A DNA stretch of 64,000 nt, taken from assembly GCA_017591395.1 (NCBI GenBank), contig WEDG01005037.1, positions 35,846-99,845 of the forward strand, written 5' to 3'. Of the stretch, positions 1 through 12,504 are shown piece after piece. The first letter of the stretch is position 1, and each line of letters begins with the position of its first letter. Made by a program: the position numbers and the translations under genes. The stretch comes from Schistocephalus solidus (lineage: Eukaryota; Platyhelminthes; Cestoda; Diphyllobothriidea; Diphyllobothriidae). The notes beneath the pieces were generated by a model, which was not told the origin of the DNA, did no database searches, and worked only from the letters and a program-made list of their open reading frames with translations.

Positions 1-3000
1 ATTAACTATTAAGCTGTTTATCCGGCATTTCTGCCTTTTGAATTATCTGTAAAAAAAGGATATAGAAGAGATTTCAACACACACGCGAAGTTTAAATTTT
101 CTAAGGCATACTTTATCTTTTTGCGACTAGATCTTGCAACATATTGGTACATCCCTAGAAATTACCGTTGTTTATGGCAAAGCTTCATGTGCTGATAGAA
201 GCGAACTGGAGAGTTTTAGCAAGCAGTTCAGAAGGAGAAAATGTGAACGTTGGATTGACGTTTCGGATTCTCACTCGAATCATCTGCGATTGTTTTCTGA
301 AAGCCTCACGTGTTGGCGTTATTACTGTGTTTTGTCCCAACATGACGCAGGTTTGAAGATCCAAACGTTTAAAAATGAAAGGGTTTCTGCCTTCCAATCT
401 TTTCTGCCTCTTTTTCACAGTTAACCTCTACTGCTTTTCTTGGAATAAAAATTTAGTTGCAAATTGATAAATATGCTCTTCGGGAATATTTTTCACTTAT
501 ATTAAAGCCATGTACCAGAGAACTGCGAGCAGATACGTAGGTGAGTGTGTTTTATATTATAACTTGGCGCGACAAATTTCCTGGAGGCATGATAGGATTG
601 GTTTTCGTCCAGGATTATGATCTTGTTTTTAATAAAATAACCCAGGAACGATGTGCGTAAACAGGCCTGCTATTCACTTCGGTAGGTTGCGTTACGAACT
701 ATGCACGAAATCCGAAGTACTCCAAACCTACCATTACGTTTTACTGCTATTGCATCGTGCTGGTTAGCTAAAATTAAATTTAATATATTGTCAATGTTCG
801 TACAGTTAGTGCTCGCTGCGAAAAATAGGTATAAACTCCGACACGGCACTTTAAATGTTACTTTCATCCCGCGCACGTAAGTTTGTTTTTTTGGAAGATA
901 ACAGGACAGCTTTTCTTGCATTTCTTTTATCTATTTATTTGCTGGTAACCTACTGGATGTCGCCTATTGTCTGAATTTTCATGGCAACCAAGAGTTTTTC
1001 GGACTAGTTGCCGATGTTAAACAACTGAAATTAGCTATTATTAATTAGTCGACAATAACGTGAATCTGATAAGGAAGGAGTTTTGATAAAGAGTTGAATA
1101 CGAAACTCATCCTGATATCGTACTCCAGAAGTCATTTATAGGCGTGAGGCCATACAAACTTCACTTGCCGGTGTTTTTAACCTGTCATCCTGCCACAAAA
1201 CCATCTTTACAATTATCCGGGGTGCCTACATCCAACGAAACATTAATCTCTTTTTTGAAATTCACCCCCATATTTCAGCTATTAAACTCTAGTTCCGATG
1301 GTCATATTAAAATAATTAATATTTTTGTGAAGGAACTTCCTCTTCCTACGCACGCTATCCTGTGTTCTGCAAATTATACGAAGCATTGGATAATGTTCAC
1401 TTGCCACATTGTTTTATCTGAGCTTTTCCACCACCCTATAGGGCTAGCCTGTGGATATCCAAAGAATACTTCGATTAGTTTTAGTTATAAATTTACCTAA
1501 CTAACATACAGAAGGAAGCTTAAAAAGAATTGAAGTGGATTTAGATGTTAGAAATTATGAGCTCAGTGTGTGTGTGTGTGGGGGGTTTGCAAAACCCTAT
1601 TTATTTCTCAAGTTACAAAGTTTTTTGGTATGCTGTCGGTTCTTTACGATTTAAAGTGACAGTTTGCAATAATGGCAAAATGTTTTATCTTGGTGAGAAC
1701 TAACAATGTTTCTCGTTCCAAGGTCCCCTTTAACTTCAACCAAGCGTACTTTTTGGCAAATATAACATAAGCTATAAAGCTTGCCATTACTCCAAAGGGC
1801 TCATTTTCGGTTGAAATGGTAAGAGTTTAAGCGTACCACCTGCAGATGGAACTATTGATCAGTTTTGACTTAGGCATTCCATTTAAAGGTCAAAAAATCA
1901 TCGGGTTATAGAACTGACTACTTATAGGATTCAAAATTATATGGAAATTAAAAACCCTTTAATAACACGAAAACACACCATTTGCTCGATTTAAAAATTT
2001 TGGTTTAGACAATAGGCACTACCAAAGGAGTACACGGAAGAATATTTCTATGCCTCTTCTCCATAATATATATTTGAATATCTAAGTATACTTAAAACAA
2101 ATGATGATCGTCATTTTTTCGAACGGTCGGAAAGAAGTACATTTTAAAGTCGGCGTCCTGATCTGACCGAAATATTTTGAGATTATGCGTCATGATAATC
2201 TGTATTAAAACCCAAGCCAAGTACTGATTTCTAATCGGAAACACATTTTAGCAGCCTAGCTAACATTTTATGCGTTACATCCCTGATTCCTACATTGAGG
2301 TGCACTGTCTTCTTAGCACACACCATTTTCGTCCTCTGTGTCGTTAACGTGAAAATAACTCCTTTGCTATCAAATTCTTTTGATTTTTTTTCCATTCCTG
2401 TGTTAAGTGACAGAGTTTTCTTCAAAGGGATCACAAGCGGCTCTTTAGTTCTCACTTCATGCGGAGTTGTGCATTAGTGAAAGGTTCGTCATTTTAGCAA
2501 AGAGCATGGATCAATCCGGAGGGTCTTTGAGGCTGGGACTACGTGTGCCAAGGCGCTGAACTGGGAACTTAATTGCCGCAAAGTTTCGGATTAATCGTTG
2601 CAACCCGCACTGGAGACGGAACCAAAGGGAAATAAGAAGCTCCAATAGCTGACGCATTTCTTTGCTTCGATTGTTATGTATCCACATGTTTCCTGACAGT
2701 AAGACCGCGTTCGACTCATCGATTGCAGAACCTTCATCGGCTTTGTCCATAAATGGAGCGATCATGTTCTAGCCAGTCCTGGTAGAGTCTTTAAAAGCCT
2801 ATTATTCCACTTCATAGAGAATCCATCTTGTTTTGACAGAAACCCTCCGTTTCATCCTATCTCTTGACGATTTTGTCTCTGAGTTTAAGTTGCAGAGTTA
2901 TTCAGAAACTTGTTTGAGCGATTGAGTACGCGTTTTTACCAGTTTTCATCTGGACTTGCCTTTGTGCCTATGGTGTTGCGAATCGATGGGGGGTGGTCAG

Positions 3001-3240
3001 GTGTACTACAGTGTCTAATGACGGCCAAGTGTAGGGCTACATAAAAATTAATAGTTTTTGAAAGACTTAGGTAACTTAACTGGGGAGGTTGGGAAAAGCG
3101 CAGATAGTTTGGTGTGATTCAAAGCCATGAAAGAATGGGCAAGGTTTTGATTCATTCACTGCTCTAAGTAACTTAATTAAACGGTCCTTGCAGAAAGGCT
3201 TGAGTTTTCTCACCTGGTACAATTTATCTGCTTACATATG
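1..3240. other. Unassigned AT-rich spacer
   Basis: No gene or recognisable transposon was found on either strand. Open frames here are short, have no domain-like content, and lie in AT-rich sequence. A short TG dinucleotide run sits near 1566-1580. The longest frames, 1144-1500 on plus and 2511-2765 on minus, lack convincing splice signals and were not called. Confidence 0.5.
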
Positions 3241-3261
3241 AAACACGCCGAGCTTTCGATC

Positions 3262-3330
3262 CAGACCACTTAGCTCTAGTGGATAAAGCGTTAGTCCCGC
3301 TACCACTACGCGAAGTCAAATCACACCGTA
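3262..3330 (+). repeat. tRNA-like head of a decayed SINE
   Basis: The sequence TTAGCTCTAGTGGATAAAGCG near 3270-3290 resembles an RNA polymerase III A box of a tRNA. GAAGTCAAATCAC, about 25 bases further on, resembles a decayed B box. The spacing fits a tRNA. No cloverleaf acceptor stem can be closed and no TTTT terminator follows closely, so it reads as a tRNA-derived SINE head or tRNA pseudogene. The downstream body does not match the SINE family at 5.5, 12.3 and 49 kb. Confidence 0.4.
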
Positions 3331-3339
3331 ACCGGTTGA

Positions 3340-5520
3340 ATCAGTTAAAAAAGTAAATTACTTGCATGCAGACTACATGAGCAGCAGGTAACTCGAACTT
3401 CTTAAAATGCCGCTCTTACTTACGAAAATAATACAAAGGAACAATTTTTTGTCCAAGTATTTAAAGAAAACACTTGAATGCATATAAACTTCATGTCAAA
3501 ATCTTTGTCGTAAGGATTCGCTACTAATTTCTTAGCCATGGTAAGTGCATTAAACATTACCAGCAAGTTTGTCAAGAGTGAATTCAATGCAGTCGGCTGG
3601 AGTGCTTCTTAGTTGAGGTCAAATTAAAATGGCGGTTTAAACAGCTCGATATTATGCGCTATTATCTTCCGTATTGCAACCCAACTTAAGCCATTATTGC
3701 GAAATCAGATTGTGGTAGAAAATTTTGGGTCGGTGGTTTGAGGGAATGCTTTAGGACTATGATTCGCTTGTTTCCCATTGCCGTAAGAGATGTTAAGATT
3801 TCGGCCAATGCCTCCTGCGTTAAAGTGAATACTATATTCAGCTTTGCTTTTGTTTGCTTGCCTACTAATTTCCATATAGATATTATCTCCAAATGATCTT
3901 TTAGTATTATTCTATATTCTACGCACTAATTTGGCCGAAGACTTACCGTGCTGTAATTGCTCCTCCAGGGTCCATAACTTCTACCTACTTGCACTTGGAG
4001 TGATTGCAATGAATCAGAACACTCTTAAGTATTATCAGGGAAATTATCACACGATGGCGTAAGCAGTCCCCTTTATTGCTCTGCTTTAAATGCAAAATGC
4101 AATGCAACTAGTTGGTTGTGTCATAAATACTATATTTAGAAGCCAATTCTGTATATGGGAAAATATTTGAAAGTGCAATATGCCGTTCCTGGGAAGGATG
4201 GAAGGAGCAAAGACTTCAACGCGGCTGTTACTTTAATATAAATTAATCATTTCTGTCTCGTTTGCTGTTGAAAACTCAGAGGCTTCCTCCTTCCCCTTAG
4301 TATAAAGAGCGCACCCAGTGTACATTGAGTGACCGATTTCATGCAAACTTAACCGAATTTCTTAAATGCATTTTCAATTGAGAAAGATTACTTAAATGGG
4401 GTTGTAAATTCGATCATCGTGCGGCATAATCCCATAATGTTGCGGACACACTGGAGCGCTTGCGTTTGACTGTTTTTTTGGTTGCTAACAAAACCTTACC
4501 AGTAAAATGGACACTTAATTACTATGCATTTTTATATTTATTTTTGTCATCCCTATAAATTCAACTATGCTTTATAGGTAAGGTGCACAAAATATCCCTT
4601 CTTGTACTCATTAGAAGGTTCTCAGCTCTTAATTGAATGTACACTCGAATAAACTTTTTATGAGCTTTTTAAAGGCCGCACAATGTCCATTCAAATAGCA
4701 TCGTATATGTCCGTTTTACAATGCCCCTTGTGAGGTATAGAACATAGTCCACATCAATTGAAAATTCTTTAAAAACCTGCACGGTATTTTCTTAATGGCA
4801 TAGAGGAATATATTATTTTCCTTAACCGGGAAAACAGCTTGTAAACTGTGAAACCTAGAGGCAACCAATACGAAAAATCCTTCTTTTGAGTATGCATTAT
4901 GAAGAAGAGTACAAGAACGAATGTGCTTGCTTTAATTTTCTATAAAATAACTTTACATTGATAAGGATATCGGAACTGAACAGAAAATAGCACACCACAC
5001 AAGTAAGCATTTTTACCGAGTGTGCTCTTTGCAGACAGCCGAAAAATCGTACATTGAAAAACCGATATCCTCCCGTATCCGCAATATCTTTGCATTAGTC
5101 TCCACACTAGTTACTATAACAATTCCAATTAATTAATTCTTCCTGCTTGTAAACACACTTCAGCATTTCGCTTAACTTAGCATGTACGTCAAATTTTCCA
5201 CTTCTTCGTAGCATTAGAAAATAATCGAATCTCTGCTGCATAAAAGTGCTGTTCCCCGTATTGGACCGTGTGACCTTGACGACAGTGAAAATACTTTCAA
5301 GTTCCGCAAACTATTTTAGTGGGAACAGAAACATGTGTTGTTTTGTACCGACGTTACATTTTTGTTCTACCAACGTTCCCGCAATTTTCCCCCTATAATC
5401 CCATTGATAGTTCATCCGTGAGAAGTACTGAGGGTCAACATAGTCCGCAAAAATGCACAGCAGTGACGTACGTGTGAAGTTGTTTATAGTGAGGAGCATC
5501 CTCCTACAGAGGAACTTTAT
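3340..5520. other. Unassigned spacer
   Basis: AT-rich sequence with no open frame above about 60 codons and no repeat recognised. No supported gene is visible. Confidence 0.45.
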
Positions 5521-5524
5521 CAAC

Positions 5525-5672
5525 GAAGGCAAGCGAGTATCCCTTGTCTCTGTCAGCAAAGTTCGTCTGCCTAGAATACTTACCATTATGTGGCTGCTAG
5601 CGGGGCTCGAGAGTGAGTCCCAAGGAAAAACGGGACGAGTGAGTCCCGAAAGTGATCGATGAGCGTTCATCA
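5525..5672 (+). mobile_element. SINE copy, 5'-truncated (plus strand)
   Basis: This segment matches the body and 3' end of the SINE copies at 12.24-12.50 and 48.95-49.60 kb. It contains the shared CTTGTCT..GCAA..TCTGCCTA block and the 3' tail with two hairpins. Hairpin one is at 5602-5621 (GGGGCTC arm, GAGAGT loop, GAGTCCC arm). Hairpin two is at 5631-5648 (CGGGAC, GAGTGA, GTCCCG). The tRNA-like head seen in other copies is missing, as expected for a 5'-truncated insertion. The end GATCGATGAGCGTTCATCAAC is shared with the other copies. Confidence 0.65.
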
Positions 5673-6437
5673 ACGAAATCCTCATACAACTACCCCACTC
5701 TGTATTTTCCCATTCATTTTATTCCGTTGGCAGCCAGCCAGGAAGACTCGTAAATTTAACCAGACTTTTTACGTTCATGCTAATCTCTACTTCAATGTTA
5801 ATCAGTCCTAGCGGAAGGGCTTTGGATCTCCTAACAAAAATGTTTTCCAGAAGTTCCACTAGATAAATAAGATATCGATGTTCAACCGTCGGCCCTGAGT
5901 AAATTCGAGCGGTTGTGCCAGTTGGCAGTCTCTACCAGGCGCGACAATGCACCTAACCGTGATAATGGAAAGCCTTGATTGAATGTGTACGTTGACAAAA
6001 CCAGGTCCTGTATCATAATTTATTTGAACCACTGTTCATCCTCTTGCCCATGGATGGTAGCGTGTCCGAGTCAAGACGAATAGTGGTGAGATTGCGCGCA
6101 TTGCTTTGCATTACGTAGTAACCGTATACTACGCGTCACCCGGTTTCTCCTCTTATAGAATTGAAAGATACCATTAAGGTCAAATAAGTCTGAAATATTC
6201 CTTCCGGGTGACATCTGGGATCGCCTTGTTACCTGGTAACTTTCCAAATTCTGAGTTTCGGCTCGTAGATATCGGGTTTAGCGTGGTAGATCTGTAACTA
6301 CGAGAAATGTACTGGAATGCCATGAGAACGAGGTCGCTTATTTTTGACTCGGTCTTCCCCCTCTCTCTCTGTCCTCCACCACTGGGCTAAACCAGCCTGA
6401 TGGGATCTAGGTTCAGAGCTTCGTTATAGACAGAAAT

Positions 6438-6454
6438 TTAGGGTTAGGGTTAGG
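6438..6454 (+). repeat. Interstitial telomere-like repeat
   Basis: Two perfect TTAGGG units followed by TTAGG. TTAGGG is the usual animal telomere motif. The tract is too short to mark a chromosome end and sits inside ordinary spacer. Confidence 0.6.
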
Positions 6455-7420
6455 CTATCAATGTTTTCAACTCGTCTTAGGTCTTCAGTCGCAGCAAGCA
6501 CCAATGTCAAATTTATCTATTTGTTCTTCTTACTTTCTCCTTCGGTTTGGTTGGTTTTCACGGACTGGAATCATTTCACCCGGAGTATGTAATCATATGC
6601 ACCGACTATCTTGGTTTCTGACTGTTTCCAGCTTGTAAGCTCCAGAATTTCAAACTGTGCGTTTACTTTTTGCGTTTTATTAGTACTTAAAAGGAGCTAA
6701 TGGCCTAAGTTTTTTTATTTCTGGTTTACTGGGAATAGCTATACGTCCGCTTCATTTATCCCAGCAATAAAACCCCTTTTATTACCATTTCCCGTATTAA
6801 AAGATTCCTTGCCTCCCGTTTTTTGAGTGGGGCCACATATCCAATTGATTCCGAAAGCAGCCCTCCAACGCGTATCACAAGCATCTGCGGCAGTAGTTGA
6901 TGACTCATTTGGGTTGAAAGCAGCCCGAATAGTGCTTTCCTATTAGTCAGCGTTTTCCTAAGTGTGTTCTGGCGTTATAGTGGCGTGGCCTGTTCTTGTG
7001 ACTGTTATATTTTAATTCTATTGTAAAGTGAGACATATTTTACAATTTTATGCATCAAACGCACTGGTTATCGCCCTTTAGTTTCCGAATACTGGTATAA
7101 TCGAATATCAGGGAACAGAAAAATCGATCGCAGCAGACAGGTTTTGCCCGTGCTTTGACTGATAGGATATTCAGTTCAATTCCCGTCAGGATCAATTTGC
7201 AACCCAAGAATCCGCCCTTTGGAGTTGGCATATAATCGGCTCCCGTAGCCGGAATTTACAACTACAGGCGTCCATTCTCTATTCGGGACACATTCAATTT
7301 GCTGCGCGTTCGTCGCTAAACGACTGCTTACGAGAGTTCTGGACCAAAGTCCCAGATGAACTAAACCATCCTTATTATATTCTTGAATCAGGTTAGATCG
7401 GCGAATGCCATTTCCGCATT

Positions 7421-7457
7421 AGAGAGAAAGAGGGAGAGAGAGAGCTAGAGAGAAAAA
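7421..7457 (+). repeat. GA-rich microsatellite
   Basis: An imperfect run of GA dinucleotides interrupted by GGG and CTAG. Simple sequence with no other content. Confidence 0.75.
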
Positions 7458-10400
7458 ATCTTTATTTTAAAATTATTGTATCAAATTTTCAGCAAAAGGC
7501 CCATTTACTGTGATAAGAAGATAAATTTACAAATAACGCAAGATTCACTCGGTTTACCAATAATCCCCTTTCTAATTGTTAACAATCTTATATTGTTTAA
7601 GTTGTGTAAGCCTGCATAAGCCAGCATAAATCAGTTTCTGATAGAAGTTGAGTTTAGGGTAGACGTCATAAGGCCTTTTCAATTGCAGTGTTCCTCTAAG
7701 GTGGTAGGTGATTTCAAAACCAGGAGGCTGTATACAGCATGTTTTTTCCCTTGTCATCACCACCGACCCTCATGATTCTATCCTTACCTTTCTCTCGACT
7801 GCTTTGTCCCTGAGATGTAACCGCCGTATGCTGTGGTATAGTAAAAAGGCTATATAATTGACTTCCGTCCAAATTTGTACAGTAGATGATGTAACTCATG
7901 CAATGTGTGATGGAAATTTGAGTGGGTAGGTTAGCGTACATTTGATCTTGATTTTTCGGTTCGTGTAGTAGATTCGATGCTTAGCGAGCCTTTTTCTTAA
8001 GAACACTGCATAGTACCTTCTATATATTGACCCGAAACAGGCAGGATTTAGGTGAAATCGGAGGTTGCCGGATATCCAAGCAATATCCCATACTATTTAA
8101 AATGCAAGAACAAAAGCTATTGTTTTTGGGCGATGTGCTATAAAAGAACATTAATATAAGCAAAAAGTTATTAAATAAATCCTTCTGCAAAATGAAAATG
8201 TAACCTTAATTCCCTGGAAATCAGATGAATACAAGTGCAAGAAATCGCATTTTTTTCAAGAAACAAGAAATGATTTCAGCTTTAAAATTATCTTCTGCAA
8301 AGTCTCATATTTTTGCCACAAAACACATTACTAAACTTTTAAATCAGTATTTTGATTTACTACCCCGAAAATTGGGATTTTTAAACAAAATACGTTCAAG
8401 ATTATGCGGAGATGGATTTGTGCATAATATAGTTTCCACTTATCCGGCATTTAGAAATGCCATGGGCAGAAGATTGCCAGTGTTCGCAAAATTTTAGTAT
8501 ATCTTCGGTCACCCTGTTATGCATTTGCAATCTTAAAACGGGGCATTTAAATAAACAAATATAGAAAAACACTCTAATACAAAGCGGAAGGTGAGGTCAT
8601 CATTTGCAGCATAAAAATATATCACTTATTTTCAGGGAAGTCAAAAACTGTCAAAGATCCGCATTTTTACTTTGCATTTACCTGTGAAATAGGTAAATTG
8701 CGCATATATTCGTCAGCTTAATATATAATTTAAGCGTTTTTTACGAGATACCTTATTAAAGAAAGCATTTTACTTAATCTTAGGCGTATTACTTACCCAC
8801 TTTTATTATGGACTTCCATTTTTATCTGCAATTAGTTTTCGTATTTGATTGAATCTACAAAATGACGCAAATCGCCATCTGCATTAGAAAGAATATCCAA
8901 AAACTCGCTCCTTCTGTAGATAATTGCAAGAAACATCTTATTTTAAAGGTTTTATAAGCATATACTAAAGAATCTAAATTTATGAGCAATCGCTTGAAAC
9001 CCCCGAAAATCGTGAAATATTCAGTGCTATTTCAAGGACGATCTGACATGAATTATAATCAAATATCAAAAATATCAATAAAGAAATTTGGCAAAATGAA
9101 AGTTTTTCAGTATGCGAAAAAATGGTATATTTACGATTGCAACTTAACATTCAATTTAAATTTTATTAGTCACAGATACAGTGATTTAGCACGCTTTTCG
9201 CATTATACCGCCTTTCTAAACGAAGTCATATCACTGTGTCACAAAGTCAAATATGCGGGTAAGTAGAACGAATCGTACGGTTGTCAGTGTGGGGGAGGGA
9301 GGGGGAAAGAAACAAAATTGCGGTCCACCTTCTTTGAATATTTCTTTCAAGTTTTAAATTCGCATAGGGTTGATCATTATTATTTAAAGGCTTTCGTACA
9401 TGCTTGGATGCCGGTTTGCGACTGATTATCAATAATTTGAAACTTTCAGCCCTTTCCAGCAGATAGGTCACACACTATGTTACCTTTGGACAGAAGAAAC
9501 CTTGCGGTGTCTGGAGGTCTTATAACTGTACGAATAAAAAGCGTTCATCATAATTGCGCATGATTTATCGTGCCAGGTAGCGAGTTAGGTCATAAAAACT
9601 AAACCTACTCTTAGTACCTGTAGACTTTGTATAACTAACTGACAAAAGTAAAGCCCCCAGATAAGACGTGCGATGATCGCTACAGGCACTAAAAATGGCA
9701 TAAAATTAATTACAGTCCGGAGGAGTTAGAGGGACCACTTACAGACAAGACCAATGTGGTGCGTTACCTGACCGCCTTATGGTTTACGCTGTGCACGGAA
9801 CTGTCAACGCTGAGGACGGGTAATTGAATCGGTCATTTAAAAAGTCAGGTCATCTAGGCCTCTCTGCTGCACCAGTGCTTAAAAATCGAACTTTTACGAT
9901 CGGTTTGAGTCACTTCGGCGGGCGACCCCCAGAGGTATCTGGAAGTGTTATCGCCCTTATTTAACTGTAACGTAATTTTCACCCTTTCACGGTCTGCCTA
10001 AATGCCTTTGGCGCCTAATGTAATATGAGTTAATCCAAAAAGCGCATTGATGCCGAGAAAACATCTGGATTAGCAAATCTGAATAGCTGTGGAAGAGACG
10101 AAGTAGGGCAGATTGCATCCAATGTCATCGTTCAAAATTTGCTTTTACGTTTAGCGTTTACGCAGTTTAAATATTCAAAGTATAAATGCCTCATATTATC
10201 CTGAGCTTAATATGTTTCACTATTGATAGGAACTCCTCAGATCGATAAGTTCACACCTTAAGTTGAATGTCGAACTGAAGGTGCTCTGTCCTGGCAAAAC
10301 GCTATAAACCTGGAATTGACACTTTGTTAGGTCACTTTTAAAACTTATTTGTGATGAGAGAATGAGTAATACTTTAATACTATTCCTGTCTTTATATGTA

Positions 10401-10478
10401 TATTTTCAATAGAATCCTGGAGAGTTTGCCCAAAGCGTCTCGTGAGTTGGTTGTCCTCATATTTGGCATCCTTCACAG

Positions 10479-10719
10479 TATGGTGCGGCATGCTAGCGCC
10501 CTGTTCATTACTGGATGTCCCTCTTGTTCCTCTTCTCTGGATTTGCACTCCAACTCCCTGGGAGACTTAGGAGGCCGCGATGCCGTGACGGGTTCTCCGA
10601 CCTCCGGCGTCTCCACTCCTACCGTCCGCACTCTTGCCGAGGCTGTTTCGAAGTCCATCGTGGGTGCGCTCATCCACACTTGTCCCCTCTCGGTCGACAT
10701 GGTTGACCGGGCATCTCAG
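10479..10719 (+). CDS. Candidate internal exon with AKAP-like amphipathic helix
   Basis: I do not recognise the gene. The exon is bounded by CTTCACAG before 10479 and CAG|GTACTGG after 10719. Its 241 bases read openly from ATG 10480. Codon choice is unlike the AT-rich surroundings, with many C- or G-ending codons. The roughly 80 residues are rich in Ser, Gly and Thr, then form a helix, LAEAVSKSIVGALIHT (codons about 53-68), followed by Pro and VDMVDRASQ. That helix has the hydrophobic spacing of PKA regulatory-subunit-anchoring helices, though one core position is Ser. The downstream intron is phase 0; the upstream one would need two bases from another exon. Neighbouring exons were not found. 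An antisense open frame over the same bases is probably a shadow of this exon. Confidence 0.4.
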
Positions 10720-11119
10720 GTACTGGTACGAACTGTTCGAATTGCTAACTATCTCGCGCACACAGACTGAAATTGTCAGAAAAACCTGGGACACCAACTG
10801 TCTCAGGCTGATTAGCATCTTCTTTAGCCAATGACTCCACAACGGGTTTAATGCTGAGAGCGTAAAGTTGGTTGCTTCGTCACGTCATCGACGTTCGCTA
10901 TTTCCCGCCCTCCAATAACACCGGAAAGCAGAGCTGGGTTGCACTGAGAGGAAAATTTTGGGGACATATTTGTGAAGGTGAAACTTTCTGGACGAAAATA
11001 TGAGAAGTCGAACTTGCTCAACAGAACCGATTGACACTGTTGCAAACGTTACAAAGAGCTTGGTTGGCTCTCCATGCTCAAAGCGTTTGATGCGAAAAAT
11101 CTATCAGAATTTTAAAGGA

Positions 11120-11350
11120 ATGACCGAATTAGTTAGCCTTAGACTGATAAGCTTCGTTCTCGTTCTTTGTTCCGTTCATGTGGCGGATGTTTTTGGTGCT
11201 GGCGCACAAGCTGGCGACCCGGAGACGAGACTCAATAGAAGCTTGCGACTCGGCCATAATTTTGACATTCAAGTAGCGACGATCTTACGCCGAGGCACCT
11301 CAAAGGCGAAACGACTCCCGCTTGAGTTCGGCCAGTTCAGTCAGTTCTGA
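11120..11350 (+). CDS. Candidate small secreted protein or peptide precursor
   Basis: An ATG at 11120 opens a 76-codon frame ending in TGA. Residues 1-8 are polar with one Arg; about 9-30 form a hydrophobic stretch (LISFVLVLCSVHVADVFGAGA) with small residues at its end. That is a typical signal peptide with cleavage likely near residue 30. The remaining 45 residues contain RR and KR pairs, possible prohormone convertase sites, and end in PLEFGQFSQF. Codon choice looks coding rather than random. No amidation Gly precedes the dibasic sites, so it is not a standard flatworm amidated neuropeptide. The frame stays open upstream to 11000, so it might instead be part of a larger exon. No homologue is recognised. 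Confidence 0.35.
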   Translation: MTELVSLRLISFVLVLCSVHVADVFGAGAQAGDPETRLNRSLRLGHNFDIQVATILRRGTSKAKRLPLEFGQFSQF

Positions 11351-11359
11351 TCAATTTTT

Positions 11360-12240
11360 GTCATTAGACGCCTTGAGAATGGAGAGTCGACCAGGCTCTT
11401 CAAAAAGTCAGCAAGAATGCAAATCTGTCCCGGTGAGTCAGTTAGACGTCTGAGGTCCTGAAGCCACGTAGTCAACCACATTTGCGGTTACTTTTCTGCT
11501 TATTCATGTCTGAAAAACGTCTGATCACTTGACGGACAGTCAAAAAGCGGTGCCTTGACCGTCTTCGATAATAATCGAGTTGTTAGTACGTAGGAGTGCT
11601 TTCCTCTTCCTTCTAACTTAAGCTGCTGAAATACAAATCAGATACTAAATATGGTTGGGTTTTGGTTTTACCTATTACTTGAAAGATTCGTTAATTAATA
11701 CCTGCATGATATCGTCGTCTAACCATTTGTGGCGTTCTTCACTTGCAAGCTCACTCACCTTGTGCGTGAGGACAGTCATCCCGGGCCACTTGACGGCTTG
11801 CTTTAAGGACTTGATACGTTGTGGGTTTCAGATTTTTCGCTGGATTTTTTATATTTGGATTATTTTCCTAAGTATATTTATGAGCGTTCGGTATAAATAG
11901 TAAGAGAATAGGAGGTATTTATAAGAATTTTGGAAAGATTAAGAAGGTTTACAAGAGCGTGTGATTAGGTTTATTTAGCTTGAAAAACATAAGTCTTAAT
12001 GGAGCCATTAATCTTTAAAATAAATAAAATATATCAAGGTTAAAAGTTCAGATATGATTACGTGCATAACAGGGAGTTGAGTGACCGGGACTTGACTTTT
12101 TAGGATCAAACTCAAAATTTCTTTGGACATTTAGGTCAAAGACAATCAATTACTTTTAAAAACCACGTAATGCCTATTCTTAAACCGATTGGTACTACAA
12201 GTAGTATAAATTATATATATGTATAGATATTAATACTGAT
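11360..12240. other. Unassigned spacer
   Basis: AT-rich sequence. The 81-codon frame at 11655-11900 is hydrophobic and rich in Phe, Ile and Trp. It has no recognisable domain and was not called. No repeat is identified. Confidence 0.45.
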
Positions 12241-12243
12241 GGA

Positions 12244-12500
12244 AGAGCGCTCATCGATCTGTCACGGGACTCACTTATCCCGTTGTGCTTTGGGGCTCAC
12301 TCTCGAGCCCCGCCATCAGTCTCACAGCGGGTAGTGATATAGGCAGAATACCATTAAAGACAAAGACAAGAAAGACGGGAATGGCTATTTCTGGTTTATT
12401 AGCTGTCATCAGCTGGCCATGCCCAACCCCAGATGTTTCGGCACCTGTAATTCGAACCAGCGATACGTTGATTTGATGTCCAACGCCTTACCCAGCGAAC
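12244..12500 (-). mobile_element. tRNA-derived SINE copy (minus strand)
   Basis: Read on the minus strand, a tRNA-like head comes first. A CTGGGTAAGGCGTTGGAC segment resembles an A box, and GGTTCGAATTAC about 25 bases on resembles a B box. A non-tRNA body follows with CTAATAAACCAG, CCATTCC and CTTGTCTTTG blocks shared with the 49 kb copies. The 3' tail carries both hairpins: GGGGCTC/GAGCCCC (12292-12311) and CGGGAT/GTCCCG (12265-12282), the second including one G-T wobble. This is the most complete single copy in the window, about 255 bases. Confidence 0.7.
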
Positions 12501-12504
12501 TTCG

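Larger units (their letters stand above)
5690..10470. other. Unassigned spacer with simple-sequence tracts
   Basis: No gene is supported. Features seen are a short TTAGGG tract (6438-6454), a GA-rich tract (7421-7457) and a G-rich stretch near 9290-9306. Frames of 60-95 codons at 8225-8497 and 8982-9266 are AT-rich, dominated by Lys, Asn, Phe and Ile, and look like chance openings. Confidence 0.45.

Noticed and set aside
1144..1500. 118-codon plus frame
   Set aside because: AT-rich, starts at a non-ATG codon, and has no domain, splice or repeat support.
2511..2765. 84-codon minus frame with plausible codon choice
   Set aside because: A stop lies just upstream of its ATG, the acceptor-like AG is poor, and no domain or donor supports it.
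10473..10842. Minus-strand open frames over the 10.5-10.7 kb exon
   Set aside because: They mirror the GC-richer plus-strand exon; splice signals and codon pattern fit plus better.
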